A stretch of DNA of 64,000 nt, taken from Pseudomonas sp. N3-W. GTDB lineage: Bacteria; Pseudomonadota; Gammaproteobacteria; Pseudomonadales; Pseudomonadaceae. The DNA lies in the NCBI RefSeq assembly GCF_024970185.1, contig NZ_CP103965.1, positions 1,360,001 through 1,424,000 of the forward strand. The letters run 5' to 3'. Position 1 is the first letter of the stretch. Every line of letters begins with the position of its first letter. Positions 53,276-63,778 of the stretch are shown piece after piece. The position numbers were made by a program, and so were the translations under genes. The notes beneath the pieces are model-generated. The model did not search any database, was not told the origin of the DNA, and saw only the letters and a list, made by a program, of their open reading frames with translations.

Positions 53276-54577
53276 TCATTCCTGTGCCGTTGCATCATCC
53301 TGCGCCTGGCGCTTCTTGATGATGTCTACCAGGCGCTGTGCCAGCGCCGGGTAGTTCTCGTCGAAGTGGTGGCCGCCAGGCAGTTTCACGGCTTCGCCAA
53401 CGGCGGTCTTGTCGGTGCAACCACTCTCGTCGACTTCTTCCGCGCCGTAGATGCACACCACTTTCGCCGGTGGCAGCTTGGCCATTTCCGGGCCGGTGGC
53501 GGCTTCTTTGCCGGCGTTGCCGAGCCAGCCTTCGACTTCGATTTCGAAGCTGCCGGTGCGGGCGAAGGCCAGCAGGATGATTGCATCGACCCGTTGCTGC
53601 TCGGATTCGGCCAGGCGGTTGTAGATCGCTGGCAGAACGTCGGCACCGAACGAGTAGCCGGTCAGAATGAAGCGCTTGGTGCCCCATTTCTGGCGGTAGT
53701 GCTGCATCAGTTCGGCCAGGTCCAGGGCGCTTTGCTCTGGGCTCTTGTGCTGCCAGTAGTAGCGCAGGGTGTCGATGCCGACCACCGGATAGCCGATCTT
53801 GGCCATCTCGCCCGCGACGTCGCGGTCCAGGTCGCGCCAGCCGCCGTCACCGGAAAGAAACAGGGTGACAGTGTCCTTCGCCTGACCCGCCGGCACTTCA
53901 ACCACCGGGATTTGCAGACCGCCGTTGCCCTTGTCGGCACCCACGAGGATCTTGCGCAGCTCGTTATTCAGCACTTGCGGCAAGTTGATGTCGTAGTCGC
54001 TGATGCTGGTTTCGGCGTTCGGTTGATCGCGCACAAACCCGGCACTGGTATCGTCCGGGTTGTCGTTCCAGGCTACCAGCCAATGGCCGTGTGCCGCTTT
54101 CTTCGGCAGCAGTTTGGTGGTGCAGGTGGCTTTTTCCAGCGCCAGGTCCACCGAAATGGCCTGTGCCTTGTCGTCCTTCTGCTCCGCCAGCCAGCGCCAG
54201 GCCAGCACGGCACCTGGGCCGATACCGCTGACCAGGGTTGCCGGGGCGTGGAGTTCTCGCTCGGCCGCTTGCATGGCGCGGTCTTGCAGCAGGCAGTCCT
54301 TGGGCAGAATCACCTGAACGATATGCGCCGAAGCGCTACGGCTCAGCGCTTTCAGTTGCTGGTCGTTGAGCTTTTGTTCGTCGGTGACGGCCACGATCAC
54401 CTGGGCTTTCGCCTGGGTGCCGGGTGTCACTCGAGTCAGCGCGACGCCGTCGGCCGGCGTCAACTGTTCGAGGGTCGGTTCCGGTGCCGGGCGTTTCAGG
54501 TACCAGTAACCGCCACCGAGAATCAGGGCCAGCACTACCAGAGTGGCCAGTACGTACCGCAGGGAGCGTTGAATCAT
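53276..54577 (-). CDS. VirJ/AcvB-family periplasmic lipid hydrolase
   Basis: This 433-residue protein has an N-terminal membrane anchor (YVLATLVVLALILGGGYWYL) and a periplasmic alpha/beta-hydrolase domain with LFLSGDGGWRDLD, nucleophile motif LTGYSFGADVLP (GxSxG), and a C-terminal GGHHFDENY that supplies the His. In P. aeruginosa the homologue PA0919 hydrolyses alanyl-phosphatidylglycerol, and Agrobacterium AcvB hydrolyses lysyl-phosphatidylglycerol. Its ATG overlaps the mprF stop by one base, so it should be co-expressed with the synthase. Confidence 0.9.
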   Translation of the reverse strand: MIQRSLRYVLATLVVLALILGGGYWYLKRPAPEPTLEQLTPADGVALTRVTPGTQAKAQVIVAVTDEQKLNDQQLKALSRSASAHIVQVILPKDCLLQDRAMQAAERELHAPATLVSGIGPGAVLAWRWLAEQKDDKAQAISVDLALEKATCTTKLLPKKAAHGHWLVAWNDNPDDTSAGFVRDQPNAETSISDYDINLPQVLNNELRKILVGADKGNGGLQIPVVEVPAGQAKDTVTLFLSGDGGWRDLDRDVAGEMAKIGYPVVGIDTLRYYWQHKSPEQSALDLAELMQHYRQKWGTKRFILTGYSFGADVLPAIYNRLAESEQQRVDAIILLAFARTGSFEIEVEGWLGNAGKEAATGPEMAKLPPAKVVCIYGAEEVDESGCTDKTAVGEAVKLPGGHHFDENYPALAQRLVDIIKKRQAQDDATAQE

Positions 54578-57222
54578 CAGCGTTTCACCAATCCAGTCAA
54601 GCCGCCCGCAATCAGGGCAGCAGTATCGGCCAGGGCTACCAGCGGATCGAGTCCTGCTGGCACGGCCATATAACGGGGTTCCCAGTCAGGCTGGAACTTG
54701 TCTTTGAAGCGGCGCAAGCCTTGGAAATTGTAGAGCTGCTCACCACGGCGGAAGACCATCGAGCCCAGGCGCTGGGTCAGTGGTGCGCCACGACGGGGTT
54801 GCAACCCCGACAACGGCACCATGCCCAGGCTGAAACGCGCGTATCCATGATTTTTATAATGTTGAATCAGGCCGACCATCATGAACTCCATGGTCAGCTT
54901 CGGAGCATCCGGGTGTGCGCGCATCAGGTCGAGGCTGGCCAGATCATGGCCATAAGTCTCGAGCAGGTTGGCGAACGCGACCGGACGTCCTTCGAAATGA
55001 ATCACCGCGACGCGGAAATGCTTGATGTAGTCGTCGCTGAAGCGGCCCAGCGAGAAGCCTTTCTCGCGCACGTTCTTGCCGGTCAGCCAGGCATCGGAAA
55101 TCACCCTGAGCTCGTCCATCGGCGCGTGCCCCGGTTCGTAGATCTCCAGTGACAGGCCGTCACGGCTGCCACGGTTCCAGGTGTAGCGCAGGTCTTTCAT
55201 CTCTTTGCCCTTGGCTTCGAGATCAAAGCGATGCAGATCGACTCGGGCTTCTTCGCCCAGCTTGATCGCGGTCAGGCCGATGTCCATGTAGTACGGCAGG
55301 TTCTCGGCGCGCACCTGATAGAACACAGGACGAGCGTGGTGAAGATCGCACAGGTCGCGAAACTGCCAGATCATTTCCGCCCGTTGCTGGGTGGGGCCGA
55401 TCGGGTCGTACAGCGCCACCAGGCTGCGGCCACGGCGGGCGTACATCAGAAACGCCTCGTCGTTGGGGTGAAACAGCAACGCCTTGTCACCGGTCAGCGC
55501 GAGGCCGCCGTCGGGCTGGGAGGAGGCCATGAGGATTTTCACGGCGCGATCCAGTTCGTCGGGAGTCGGCAGATGGATGATCGGGCGCGCGGTGCGCAGC
55601 AGCCAGGTCAGGGACACCACCACCAACAGCACAGCGGCGCCGAGCAGCGAGCGCAGGCCCCGGGGTGCGTCTGCGTCGAGGGTGAACTGCCACCACAGTT
55701 GATGGCTGTAGGGGACGTCCTGATAGGCAAACAACAGCAGCCACATCGAGGCACCGAGTACACACAGGCTCGCGACCAGGTACAGCGGCGAGAAGGGCAC
55801 CTCGGTCAGGCGGCTCGGGCGGTAGAAAGAACGACGGAAAACCCCCAGCAGGCTCGCGGTCAGGGTCATCAGGCTGGCTTCTTCCCAGTCGAAACCTTTG
55901 AGTAGCGACAGCACTGCGCCCACCAGCAACAGAATGGTGGTCAGCATCCATGCCGCCGACAAGCGGCGACGCAAGCCCTGGGCCAACAACAGGCAGAGCA
56001 CGCCGACCAGGCTGGCGCCAAAGTGGGAGGCGTCTACCAGGCGGTGCGGGATCAGAAAGCCGATGTGTTCCAGGCGGGTGTCGATTTCTGGCGTGGCACC
56101 GGAAAACAGCAGTACCACGCCCGACAGGAACACCAGCAGCGACAGAATCGGTGCAGCGAGACCGGACGCAGCACGCAGTGACTGCCGGGACTGGAACAGG
56201 CGCTGGCCTTCGTTGATCAGCAGGAATACGCACGCGACCAACAGCGGCAGCACCACATAGATCAGGCGATACAGCAGCAGCGCGGCGGCCAGTGGTGCGG
56301 CACCGAGCTTGTCGGCGAAGGCGGCCAGCAGAATCGCTTCGAACACCCCGACACCGCCGGGCACATGACTGAGCACGCCGGCGGCCAGTGCCAGCAGGTA
56401 CACCAGCAGGAACGCGCCAAAGGGCGGAGCTTCGGGCAGCAACAGATAAAGCACGGTTGCGGCAGCGGCTACGTCCAGGGCGGTGATGAGCAGTTGCAGG
56501 AAAGTCAGGCGACGGCCGGGCAGGCGCAGGGTGCGGCGTCCGGCCTTGACCAGCAGGTTGTCCGGGTAAGGCTGTTCCGGCAGGCGACGGCGATAGATAC
56601 CGATCACCAATACCGACATCAGCAACAACACGCCGGCGGCAACCAGGCCCAGCAAGGTTTCGGAGAGCCCCAGGGCGGCGGAGGCGGCAGGCAGGTTGCT
56701 CAGGGTCGCCAGAGCGGCCAGAGGGGGCAGGGCGCAACCGAGCGAGAGGCTGGCGAACAACGTCATGTGGGCGACGTCGGAGGCCCCCAGGCCATGGCGT
56801 GCATATAAACGGTAGCGGACGGAGCCGCCCGACAGCATCGACAGGCCAATGGCATTGCCGATGGCAAAAGCGGTGAACCCGCCCAGGGCCATTGTTCGCG
56901 GCGCCAGTGTTACGCCGGCGTAGCGGCTGGCGGACCATTCATAACCCAGCAGGATAATGAAGCCGACGACGGTGGCGGCCAGTGCGCCGAGCAGGGCCGG
57001 TTTCGGAACTTCCAGAATCGAATCATGAAGCGCATACAGATCGAGTTCGCTCAACAGGTGGCGACAGGCAATCAGCGCGATAGCGAACAACAGCAAGGTA
57101 ACCGCCAGGCCAATCGGCTGACGGTATTTGCTGACCAGATCAAACAGGCGCAAACGCTCGGGCTTGATAGGGTGGGTCGCTGTGACGGTGTCTTGTGGAT
57201 CAGACGAATTGGCGCGCATCAA
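54577..57222 (-). CDS. mprF: Aminoacyl-phosphatidylglycerol synthase/flippase MprF
   Basis: This 881-residue protein has about fourteen membrane helices (residues 30-540) forming the flippase part. A C-terminal cytoplasmic synthase domain (about 560-870) follows, with TGDKALLFHPNDEAFLMYARRG and LDLMRAHPDAPKLTMEFMMV. It adds an amino acid from tRNA to phosphatidylglycerol; in P. aeruginosa (PA0920) the product is alanyl-PG. This lowers surface charge and raises resistance to cationic peptides. The amino acid used here cannot be read from sequence. Confidence 0.95.
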   Translation of the reverse strand: MMRANSSDPQDTVTATHPIKPERLRLFDLVSKYRQPIGLAVTLLLFAIALIACRHLLSELDLYALHDSILEVPKPALLGALAATVVGFIILLGYEWSASRYAGVTLAPRTMALGGFTAFAIGNAIGLSMLSGGSVRYRLYARHGLGASDVAHMTLFASLSLGCALPPLAALATLSNLPAASAALGLSETLLGLVAAGVLLLMSVLVIGIYRRRLPEQPYPDNLLVKAGRRTLRLPGRRLTFLQLLITALDVAAAATVLYLLLPEAPPFGAFLLVYLLALAAGVLSHVPGGVGVFEAILLAAFADKLGAAPLAAALLLYRLIYVVLPLLVACVFLLINEGQRLFQSRQSLRAASGLAAPILSLLVFLSGVVLLFSGATPEIDTRLEHIGFLIPHRLVDASHFGASLVGVLCLLLAQGLRRRLSAAWMLTTILLLVGAVLSLLKGFDWEEASLMTLTASLLGVFRRSFYRPSRLTEVPFSPLYLVASLCVLGASMWLLLFAYQDVPYSHQLWWQFTLDADAPRGLRSLLGAAVLLVVVSLTWLLRTARPIIHLPTPDELDRAVKILMASSQPDGGLALTGDKALLFHPNDEAFLMYARRGRSLVALYDPIGPTQQRAEMIWQFRDLCDLHHARPVFYQVRAENLPYYMDIGLTAIKLGEEARVDLHRFDLEAKGKEMKDLRYTWNRGSRDGLSLEIYEPGHAPMDELRVISDAWLTGKNVREKGFSLGRFSDDYIKHFRVAVIHFEGRPVAFANLLETYGHDLASLDLMRAHPDAPKLTMEFMMVGLIQHYKNHGYARFSLGMVPLSGLQPRRGAPLTQRLGSMVFRRGEQLYNFQGLRRFKDKFQPDWEPRYMAVPAGLDPLVALADTAALIAGGLTGLVKR

Positions 57223-57454
57223 TCACCTCTTGGATTGTGCGCGACAGGATGGAGGTATCGAGCCAAGTTACCAATCCCTGTAGAAAAATAATCACGAATA
57301 TTAACGCCCTCACCGGTTTTCGGCGATGACACGTCATCGATTGTAAAGGGTCTGCCCGCGACTCAGCATAGTCTGATCTCAGAGCCCGGTTATCCCGAAC
57401 GGTTCAATACACAGTGACAGATCATTGTTGCGAAAGGACTTTTTCAGCAGATAC

Positions 57455-57486
57455 AAAAAAGGCCACTCTTTCGAGCAGCCTTTTTT
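57455..57486 (-). terminator. Terminator of initiator tRNA copy 1
   Basis: On the minus strand AAAAAAGGC...CTCGAAAGAG...GCCTTTTTT forms a stem with a GAAA tetraloop directly after the tRNA gene. Confidence 0.9.
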
Positions 57487-57492
57487 GATGTT

Positions 57493-57569
<77 letters not shown>

Positions 57570-57582
57570 TCTGTGTGGCGGC

Positions 57583-57610
57583 ATTCTACAGGCGAACGGC
57601 GGGGTGTCAA
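57583..57610 (-). promoter_or_regulatory. Promoter of initiator tRNA copy 1
   Basis: On the minus strand, TTGACA and TAGAAT are spaced by 16 bases and lie 14 bases before the tRNA. Confidence 0.85.
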
Positions 57611-57753
57611 CCGTTAATCCAGATATAGGTCAAATAAGCGTAAATGAGTGGCAAGCGGTCGTCCTCGTCATCTTAAGTTTCGGAATCGGAACGCTTTCTC
57701 TATCCAGGCGTGTGCCGGCTGGATAGAGGTCTTTCTACAAAACAGGCGCGCAC

Positions 57754-57785
57754 AAAAAAGGCCACTCTTTCGAGTAGCCTTTTTT
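57754..57785 (-). terminator. Terminator of initiator tRNA copy 2
   Basis: Same stem and GAAA loop as copy 1, with one base change in the stem region. Confidence 0.9.
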
Positions 57786-57791
57786 GATGTT

Positions 57792-57868
<77 letters not shown>

Positions 57869-57881
57869 TCTGTGTGTCGGC

Positions 57882-57909
57882 ATTCTACAGCGGATCGCAG
57901 GGGTGTCAA
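57882..57909 (-). promoter_or_regulatory. Promoter of initiator tRNA copy 2
   Basis: TTGACA and TAGAAT with 16-base spacing on the minus strand, as for copy 1; the spacer sequence differs in part. Confidence 0.85.
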
Positions 57910-58085
57910 CCATCAATCCACAAAAAATCTGTTCCTGTTCAATCGCTTAGCTGTTTCAGGGGGTGGGCTGAAGCGCTGAAAGGCTTGTGCAGCAAGGCTT
58001 TCAGCTCTATCAGACGATGCTTTTCGATTGAGAAAATAAATTCATCAGCGGCATTTCCTACGGTAGATGAAGAACATTCAGACTA

Positions 58086-58101
58086 CTGGTGCTATATACA
58101 G
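58086..58101 (+). promoter_or_regulatory. LexA box upstream of dinB
   Basis: CTGGTGCTATATACAG fits CTG-N10-CAG and lies 68 bases before the dinB ATG. Its right part (TATACAGGTGT, running past the box) is the same as at the recA box. Confidence 0.85.
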
Positions 58102-58169
58102 GTGTCGGTGAGATACTGCTGATCCTGCTGACTTATCCTTCATTTATCTGTCATGAACGCCGCTTTTAT

Positions 58170-59231
58170 ATGACCCAGCGAAAAATCATCCACGTTGACT
58201 GTGACTGCTTCTACGCCGCCATCGAGATGCGTGACGACCCGCGTCTGGCAGGCAAGCCGCTGGCAGTGGGTGGGTCGGCGGACAGGCGCGGGGTGATTGC
58301 GACCTGTAATTATGAAGCGCGGGCTTTTGGTGTGCGGTCAGCGATGTCTTCGGGGCATGCCCTGAAGCTTTGCCCGGACCTGACCATCGTCAAGCCGCGC
58401 ATGGATGCCTATAGAGAGGCGTCGAAGGAAATTCATACGATCTTCAGCGATTACACCGACCTGATCGAGCCGCTTTCTCTCGACGAGGCCTATCTGGATG
58501 TGTCGGATAGCCCGCATTTTGGCGGCAGCGCTACGCGCATTGCCCAGGATATCCGCCGCCGGGTTTCCAATCAGTTGCACATCACCGTTTCGGCGGGCGT
58601 GGCGCCCAACAAGTTTCTGGCCAAGATCGCCAGTGACTGGAAAAAGCCCAACGGTCTGTTTGTCATCACGCCGGATCAGGTCGAGGACTTTGTCAGTGGC
58701 TTGCCGGTGAGCAAGCTGCATGGCGTGGGCAAGGTGACCGCTGACAAGCTGGGCAAGCTGGGGATTGTCGACTGTTCGCAGTTGCGCGAATGGAACAAAT
58801 TGGCGCTGGTGCGCGAATTTGGCAGCTTTGGCGAGCGACTCTGGAGCTTGGCGCGTGGGATTGATGATCGCCTGGTGCACAACGACAGCCGTCGGCAATC
58901 AATCAGCGTGGAAAATACCTACGATGTGGATTTGCCGGATCTGGTGAGTTGCCTGGACAAACTGCCGGAACTGCTGGAAACCCTTGCCGGACGAATGGCG
59001 CGGATCGACAGCAGCTATCGACCGGGCAAGCCGTTCGTCAAAGTGAAATTCCATGACTTTACCCAGACGACGCTGGAGCAGGCCGGAGCAGGGCGGGATC
59101 TAGGCAGTTATCAGTTGTTGCTGACCCAGGCGTTCAATCGCGGCGGTAAGCCGGTGCGGTTGTTGGGGGTGGGGGTGCGGCTGGAGGATTTGCGGGGCGG
59201 GTTTGAGCAGATGGAGTTGTTTGAGCGGTAA
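58170..59231 (+). CDS. dinB: DNA polymerase IV (Y family)
   Basis: ATG 58170 gives 353 residues, the E. coli DinB length. The catalytic motifs are HVDCDCFYAAIE near the start and PLSLDEAYLDVS around residue 100. SAGVAPNKFLAKIASDWKKP and a little-finger domain follow. It carries out error-prone translesion synthesis and should be SOS-induced through the LexA box. The frame is open further upstream but only as leader. Confidence 0.97.
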   Translation: MTQRKIIHVDCDCFYAAIEMRDDPRLAGKPLAVGGSADRRGVIATCNYEARAFGVRSAMSSGHALKLCPDLTIVKPRMDAYREASKEIHTIFSDYTDLIEPLSLDEAYLDVSDSPHFGGSATRIAQDIRRRVSNQLHITVSAGVAPNKFLAKIASDWKKPNGLFVITPDQVEDFVSGLPVSKLHGVGKVTADKLGKLGIVDCSQLREWNKLALVREFGSFGERLWSLARGIDDRLVHNDSRRQSISVENTYDVDLPDLVSCLDKLPELLETLAGRMARIDSSYRPGKPFVKVKFHDFTQTTLEQAGAGRDLGSYQLLLTQAFNRGGKPVRLLGVGVRLEDLRGGFEQMELFER

Positions 59232-59268
59232 TGTCTGGCTTGGGTGTGGTGGTGAATATCAAGCCGCC

Positions 59269-59333
59269 TTCGCGAGCAGGCTCGCTCCCACATTTGGAAC
59301 GCATGAGCCTGTGGGAGCGAGCCTGCTCGCGAA
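59269..59333. repeat. REP pair downstream of dinB, close and outward-facing
   Basis: TTCGCGAGCAGGCTCGCTCC and its inverted copy are separated by only about 20 bases and face the opposite way to the other pairs. It lies between convergent dinB and the lipoprotein gene. Confidence 0.88.
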
Positions 59334-59345
59334 GCTTGTAGAGCT

Positions 59346-60299
59346 CTAGTTCACCCCAGGATCCGCCACCAGTCGCCCGGCATCCCTGGTCAGTGATTTC
59401 AGGAATTCGGCCTGCAGCTCAGGATCATTGCGAGTCAGCTCGATCAGGCTTTGTTCCAGCTCGCTGGCTTCTTCTTCCAGACCCAGTTCCGACAGGCGTT
59501 TGACCCGGTGGACCCACTGGCTCACTTCATCGTCTTCGAGGTCGTCGTAAATCAGCGCGTGGGCCTCAAGCAGTTTGCCGCGCAAGCTGTTGCTGATGGC
59601 CAGGGTCGAATCCGTGTGCACATCGTCCTGGGCATCTTCGACGGTGATTTGCAGGTTGCTCAGATGATTGAGGTCATGTTCGGCAAACGGGCTGTCCAGC
59701 AGGTTCAGGCGCAGCACGCCGTTCTTGTCGGTGCTCATTTCGAACGTGTTCTTGCCGGCCTTGACCTGCACCGGGCGCTCGCTCCAAGGCAGGCTCGAAT
59801 ACTCCGTGCGTTTATCACGCTGGACTTCGTCGATGCTCGCCAGGTTTTGCTGGGCGCGACCATGAGACTGCACGTTCATGAACGGGTTGACCCCGGCAAA
59901 GCCGTAGCTGAGCCAGTCCTTGGTCACGCTGTCTGGCAGCGTGCCGAACGCAAACACATTGACCACGTTCGCTCCGATACCGGCCACGATGGCCACCGCA
60001 CCCAGCGGGATCTCATAGATCTCCCGCCAAGGCTGGTAAGGCGTGTAGCGATCGTAGTTGCGCGTAACTTCGAATTCGGTCACTTCGAAGGTCTTCTGCT
60101 CGTGGATGCGCACCCGACGTTGCGGCAATTCAAGCGACTTCGGCTCGCCGACATCGATCTGCAGGCTGTGGTCGAGCAATTTACGCTCGACCCGCTCCTC
60201 GTGCTCGCTGCGTTGTGACATCTGATTGGCACAGCCGCTGACCAGCAGGGCGCCGCACAGGGCGGCACCACCGAGGCCTAAGGTGTTTCGCTTGAACAT
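59346..60299 (-). CDS. Putative outer-membrane lipoprotein, function unknown
   Basis: This 317-residue protein has a lipoprotein signal ending LLVSGCANQ (Cys23). A hydrophobic stretch (IPLGAVAIVAGIGANVVNVFAFG) lies near residues 97-120. The C-terminal third is helical and acidic (about 230-310). I do not recognise the family. It stands 17 bases after proS on the same strand and may be co-transcribed. Confidence 0.85.
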   Translation of the reverse strand: MFKRNTLGLGGAALCGALLVSGCANQMSQRSEHEERVERKLLDHSLQIDVGEPKSLELPQRRVRIHEQKTFEVTEFEVTRNYDRYTPYQPWREIYEIPLGAVAIVAGIGANVVNVFAFGTLPDSVTKDWLSYGFAGVNPFMNVQSHGRAQQNLASIDEVQRDKRTEYSSLPWSERPVQVKAGKNTFEMSTDKNGVLRLNLLDSPFAEHDLNHLSNLQITVEDAQDDVHTDSTLAISNSLRGKLLEAHALIYDDLEDDEVSQWVHRVKRLSELGLEEEASELEQSLIELTRNDPELQAEFLKSLTRDAGRLVADPGVN

Positions 60300-60316
60300 G
60301 ACTTCTCTATCTGGTG

Positions 60317-62032
60317 TCAGCGGCGGATACGGGCCTGAAGGAAAGACAATACGTCAGCAACCGGCAGCGCTTGCGCTTCGGCTTCAGTACGGCTCTTGTA
60401 TTCCAGGTTGCCTTCGGCGAGGCCGCGGTCACTGACCACGATCCGGTGAGGAATGCCGATCAGCTCCATGTCCGCGAACTTGATGCCGGGGCTGGTTTTC
60501 TTGTCGCGGTCGTCCAGCAGTACTTCGAAACCGGCGGCGGTCAGTTGCGCATACAGCTTGTCGGTAGCTTCGCGGACCAGATCGGTTTCATAGCGCAATG
60601 GGACCAGGGCGATCTGGAACGGCGCCAGTGTGTCGCTCCAGATGATGCCTTTGTCGTCGTTGTTCTGCTCGATGGCCGCAGCCACCACGCGGGATACGCC
60701 AATGCCGTAGCAACCCATTTCCAGGGTCACCGGCTTGCCGTTCTCGCCCAGCACTTCGCACTTCATCGCCTTGCTGTACTTGTTGCCCAGCTGGAAGATG
60801 TGCCCGACTTCGATGCCGCGCTTGATTTCCAGGGTGCCCTGGCCATCAGGGCTTGGGTCGCCGGCCACGACATTGCGCAGGTCGGCCACGGCTGGAACCG
60901 GCAGGTCACGCTCCCAGTTCACGCCAAAGTAGTGCTTGTCGTCGATGTTGGCACCGATGCCGAAGTCGCTCATCAGCTCGACCGAGCGATCGATGATGAT
61001 CGGCAGTGGCAGGTTCAGCGGGCCGAGGGAGCCGGCACCGGCGCCAATGGCGTCGCGCAGCTCGGATTCCGACGCCATGACCAGCGGGCTGGCAACGCCA
61101 GGCTGGTTGGCGGCCTTGATTTCGTTCAGTTCGTGGTCGCCACGGATGATCAGGGCAATCAGCTTGCCTGCTTCTTCAGCGTGAACCACGAGGGTCTTGA
61201 TGGTCTTTTCGATCGGCAGGTCGAAGCCTTCGACCAGTTGCGCGATGGTCTTGGCGTTCGGCGTGTCGACCAGGCGCAGCTCTTCGCTTGGTGCGGCGCG
61301 GGACGTTTCCCGTGGCACGGCTTCGGCTTTCTCGATGTTCGCGGCGTAGTCGGAGCCGTTGCTGAATACGATGTCGTCTTCGCCGGACTCGGCCAGCACG
61401 TGGAATTCGTGGGAGCCGGCACCGCCGATGGAGCCGTTGTCGGCTTCAACAGGGCGGAACTTCAGGCCCAGACGGGTGAACACGTTGCAGTACGCCTGGT
61501 GCATGCGGTCGTAGGTGAGCTGCAGCGATGGCTGGTCCGCGTGGAAGGAGTAGGCGTCCTTCATGATGAATTCGCGGCCGCGCATCAAGCCGAAGCGTGG
61601 ACGGATTTCGTCACGGAACTTGGTCTGGATCTGATACAGGTTGATCGGCAGCTGTTTGTAGCTGCTCAATTCGTTGCGCATCAGGTCGGTGATGACTTCT
61701 TCATGGGTCGGGCCGGCGCAGAAATCGCGGCCATGACGATCCTTGAAGCGCAGCAGCTCCGGGCCGTACTCTTCCCAGCGACCGGATTCCTGCCACAGCT
61801 CAGCCGGTTGAGTGCTCGGCATCAACACTTCAAGAGAGCCGGCGGCGTTCATTTCTTCACGAACGACGGCTTCGACCTTGCGCATGACTCGCAAGCCCAT
61901 CGGTAGCCAGGTGTAGAGGCCCGAGGCGAGTTTGCGGATCATGCCGGCGCGCAACATCAGCTGGTGGCTGATGACGACCGCGTCGGAAGGCGTTTCTTTC
62001 TGTGTGGCGAGCAAAAATTGACTGGTGCGCAT
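60317..62032 (-). CDS. proS: Prolyl-tRNA synthetase
   Basis: This 571-residue class II synthetase charges tRNA-Pro. The bacterial-type start [20 protein letters not shown], motif 2-type segments ([20 protein letters not shown]), the inserted editing domain (about 230-400), and the end with [19 protein letters not shown] are seen. ATG 62032 gives the normal length; upstream in-frame codons are ignored. Confidence 0.98.
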   Translation of the reverse strand: MRTSQFLLATQKETPSDAVVISHQLMLRAGMIRKLASGLYTWLPMGLRVMRKVEAVVREEMNAAGSLEVLMPSTQPAELWQESGRWEEYGPELLRFKDRHGRDFCAGPTHEEVITDLMRNELSSYKQLPINLYQIQTKFRDEIRPRFGLMRGREFIMKDAYSFHADQPSLQLTYDRMHQAYCNVFTRLGLKFRPVEADNGSIGGAGSHEFHVLAESGEDDIVFSNGSDYAANIEKAEAVPRETSRAAPSEELRLVDTPNAKTIAQLVEGFDLPIEKTIKTLVVHAEEAGKLIALIIRGDHELNEIKAANQPGVASPLVMASESELRDAIGAGAGSLGPLNLPLPIIIDRSVELMSDFGIGANIDDKHYFGVNWERDLPVPAVADLRNVVAGDPSPDGQGTLEIKRGIEVGHIFQLGNKYSKAMKCEVLGENGKPVTLEMGCYGIGVSRVVAAAIEQNNDDKGIIWSDTLAPFQIALVPLRYETDLVREATDKLYAQLTAAGFEVLLDDRDKKTSPGIKFADMELIGIPHRIVVSDRGLAEGNLEYKSRTEAEAQALPVADVLSFLQARIRR

Positions 62033-62162
62033 GGTTGGCCGTTGTCGGTTGCTGATGACGAGAAATGACGGAGCATTGTACGGGCGAGATCCGCTGGCGT
62101 ACAGGCGTGTGGCCGGCGGTGAGGCAGGAAGGGCGGAAATCTCCGGCCCTTCAGGACATTTC

Positions 62163-63734
62163 CTACGACTCTTCCGCGACCTGGGTGGGTACCCGCTCGG
62201 GTGCCGGCTGCGGCTCGGAGTTGGGGCCGTTGCGGCGGTTTTCCTGATACCAGTGCAGGGCAATCAGCAATAGCGTCGGAACGCCAAGCAGGGCGGTGAT
62301 GATGAAGAAATTATGGTAGCCGAACTTTTCCACCATGACCCCCGAGTAGCCGCCGATCAGGCGTGGCAGCAAGAGCATGATCGAGCTGAGCAGGGCGTAC
62401 TGGGTGGCCGAAAACTTCAGGTTGGTCAGGCTCGACAGGTAGGCGACGAACGCCGATGTCGCCATGCCTGAGCTGAAGTTGTCCAGCGAGATGGTGACGA
62501 TCAGCATCTGCAGGTTGGCGCCCATGTCGGCGAGCATCACGAACAGCAGGTTGGTGGCGGCCGAAGCCACGCCACCGATGAACAGGATCGGCAGGATGCC
62601 GAAGCGCACGATCAGCAGGCCGCCCATGCCGGCACCGATCAGGGTCATGATCAGGCCGAAGATCTTGCTGACACCGGCGATCTGATCCTTGGTGAAGCCC
62701 TGGTCGATATAGAACACGTTCGCCATGACGCCCATGACCGTATCGGACATCCGGTACGTGGCGATCAGGCCGAGCAGCAGGAACGCTTGCCAGCGGTAGC
62801 GCAGAACAAAATCGTTGACCGGGGTTAGCACCGGCGCCAGGCCTCGGCGGCCCATGGTCGAGAGGCACAAGGCGGTCAGGAGGCCGTAAAGGATGGCCCG
62901 CAGGAATGCGCGGTCTTCGAGCAGCAAGTCCAGCGGGCTCGCACCGCCGAACAATACACTGGCGAAGTCGGTGTTGTAGAGCTGCGTCCCCAGGGCCGGT
63001 ACCGATACCAACAGTACGATGAGTACAAATACCGACGCCAGTTGATGCCCAAAGCTGTAGCGCCCGGCCTGCAATTGCGTGCGCAGAGGCACCGGCGGTT
63101 CGCGCATGAACAGGGTGGTCAGCAGGGCCGGGATCATCAGGGCGCCAAACAGCACATAGGTGCCGGTCCAGGCCGAGTGTTTGTAATTGAAACCGGTAGA
63201 GCCGAAGCCTTCAGCGAAGAACAGTGCACCCGCCGTTGCCAGCAGTGCCGCGACCCGATAACCGGACATATAGCTGGCTGCCAGTGCTGCCTGTCGGCTG
63301 TCGTCGGCAATTTCCAGTCGATAGGCATCCACCGCAATGTCTTGCGTCGCCGAGGCGAAGGCGACGACCACGGCAATGGCGATCAGCCAGGAAAGGTGTT
63401 TTTGCGGGTCGCAGAAGCCCATGCCGATCAAGCCGAAGATCACCAGGGTCTGGGAGAGCACCAGCCAGGAGCGGCGACGGCCAAGTTTGCCCAGCAATGG
63501 CAGGCGCCATTGGTCGAGCAGCGGGGACCACACCCATTTAAAGGCGTAGGCGAGGCCGATCAGACTGGCATAGCCAATCGTTTCGCGAGCCACACCGGCT
63601 TCGCGCAGCCAGACCGAAAGTGTCGAAAACACCAGCATATACGGCAAGCCGGCGGCGAAACCAAGGAGCAACAGCACGAGCGTCGAGGGGCTGGCATAGG
63701 CGGCGAGCGCGGCGCGCCAGGTTTTACGGGGCAT
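62163..63734 (-). CDS. ampG: Muropeptide permease AmpG
   Basis: This 523-residue major-facilitator protein has about fourteen membrane segments. [26 protein letters not shown] at the start, [12 protein letters not shown] and [14 protein letters not shown] are AmpG hallmarks. It imports GlcNAc-anhMurNAc peptides for cell-wall recycling and thereby affects ampC induction. Pseudomonads may carry a paralogue (ampP), so assignment as AmpG proper is probable. Confidence 0.92.
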   Translation of the reverse strand: MPRKTWRAALAAYASPSTLVLLLLGFAAGLPYMLVFSTLSVWLREAGVARETIGYASLIGLAYAFKWVWSPLLDQWRLPLLGKLGRRRSWLVLSQTLVIFGLIGMGFCDPQKHLSWLIAIAVVVAFASATQDIAVDAYRLEIADDSRQAALAASYMSGYRVAALLATAGALFFAEGFGSTGFNYKHSAWTGTYVLFGALMIPALLTTLFMREPPVPLRTQLQAGRYSFGHQLASVFVLIVLLVSVPALGTQLYNTDFASVLFGGASPLDLLLEDRAFLRAILYGLLTALCLSTMGRRGLAPVLTPVNDFVLRYRWQAFLLLGLIATYRMSDTVMGVMANVFYIDQGFTKDQIAGVSKIFGLIMTLIGAGMGGLLIVRFGILPILFIGGVASAATNLLFVMLADMGANLQMLIVTISLDNFSSGMATSAFVAYLSSLTNLKFSATQYALLSSIMLLLPRLIGGYSGVMVEKFGYHNFFIITALLGVPTLLLIALHWYQENRRNGPNSEPQPAPERVPTQVAEES

Positions 63735-63778
63735 GGGCTGGAGTCTGCCTCAAGAGTTACGGAAACAAAGCGCGCACT

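Noticed and set aside
57223..57454. Possible small gene between mprF and the tRNA genes
   Set aside because: No frame with a start, RBS and reasonable composition was seen.
60314..61906. Plus-strand frame of 530 codons opposite proS
   Set aside because: Antisense shadow of a highly conserved synthetase; composition is typical of antisense translation.
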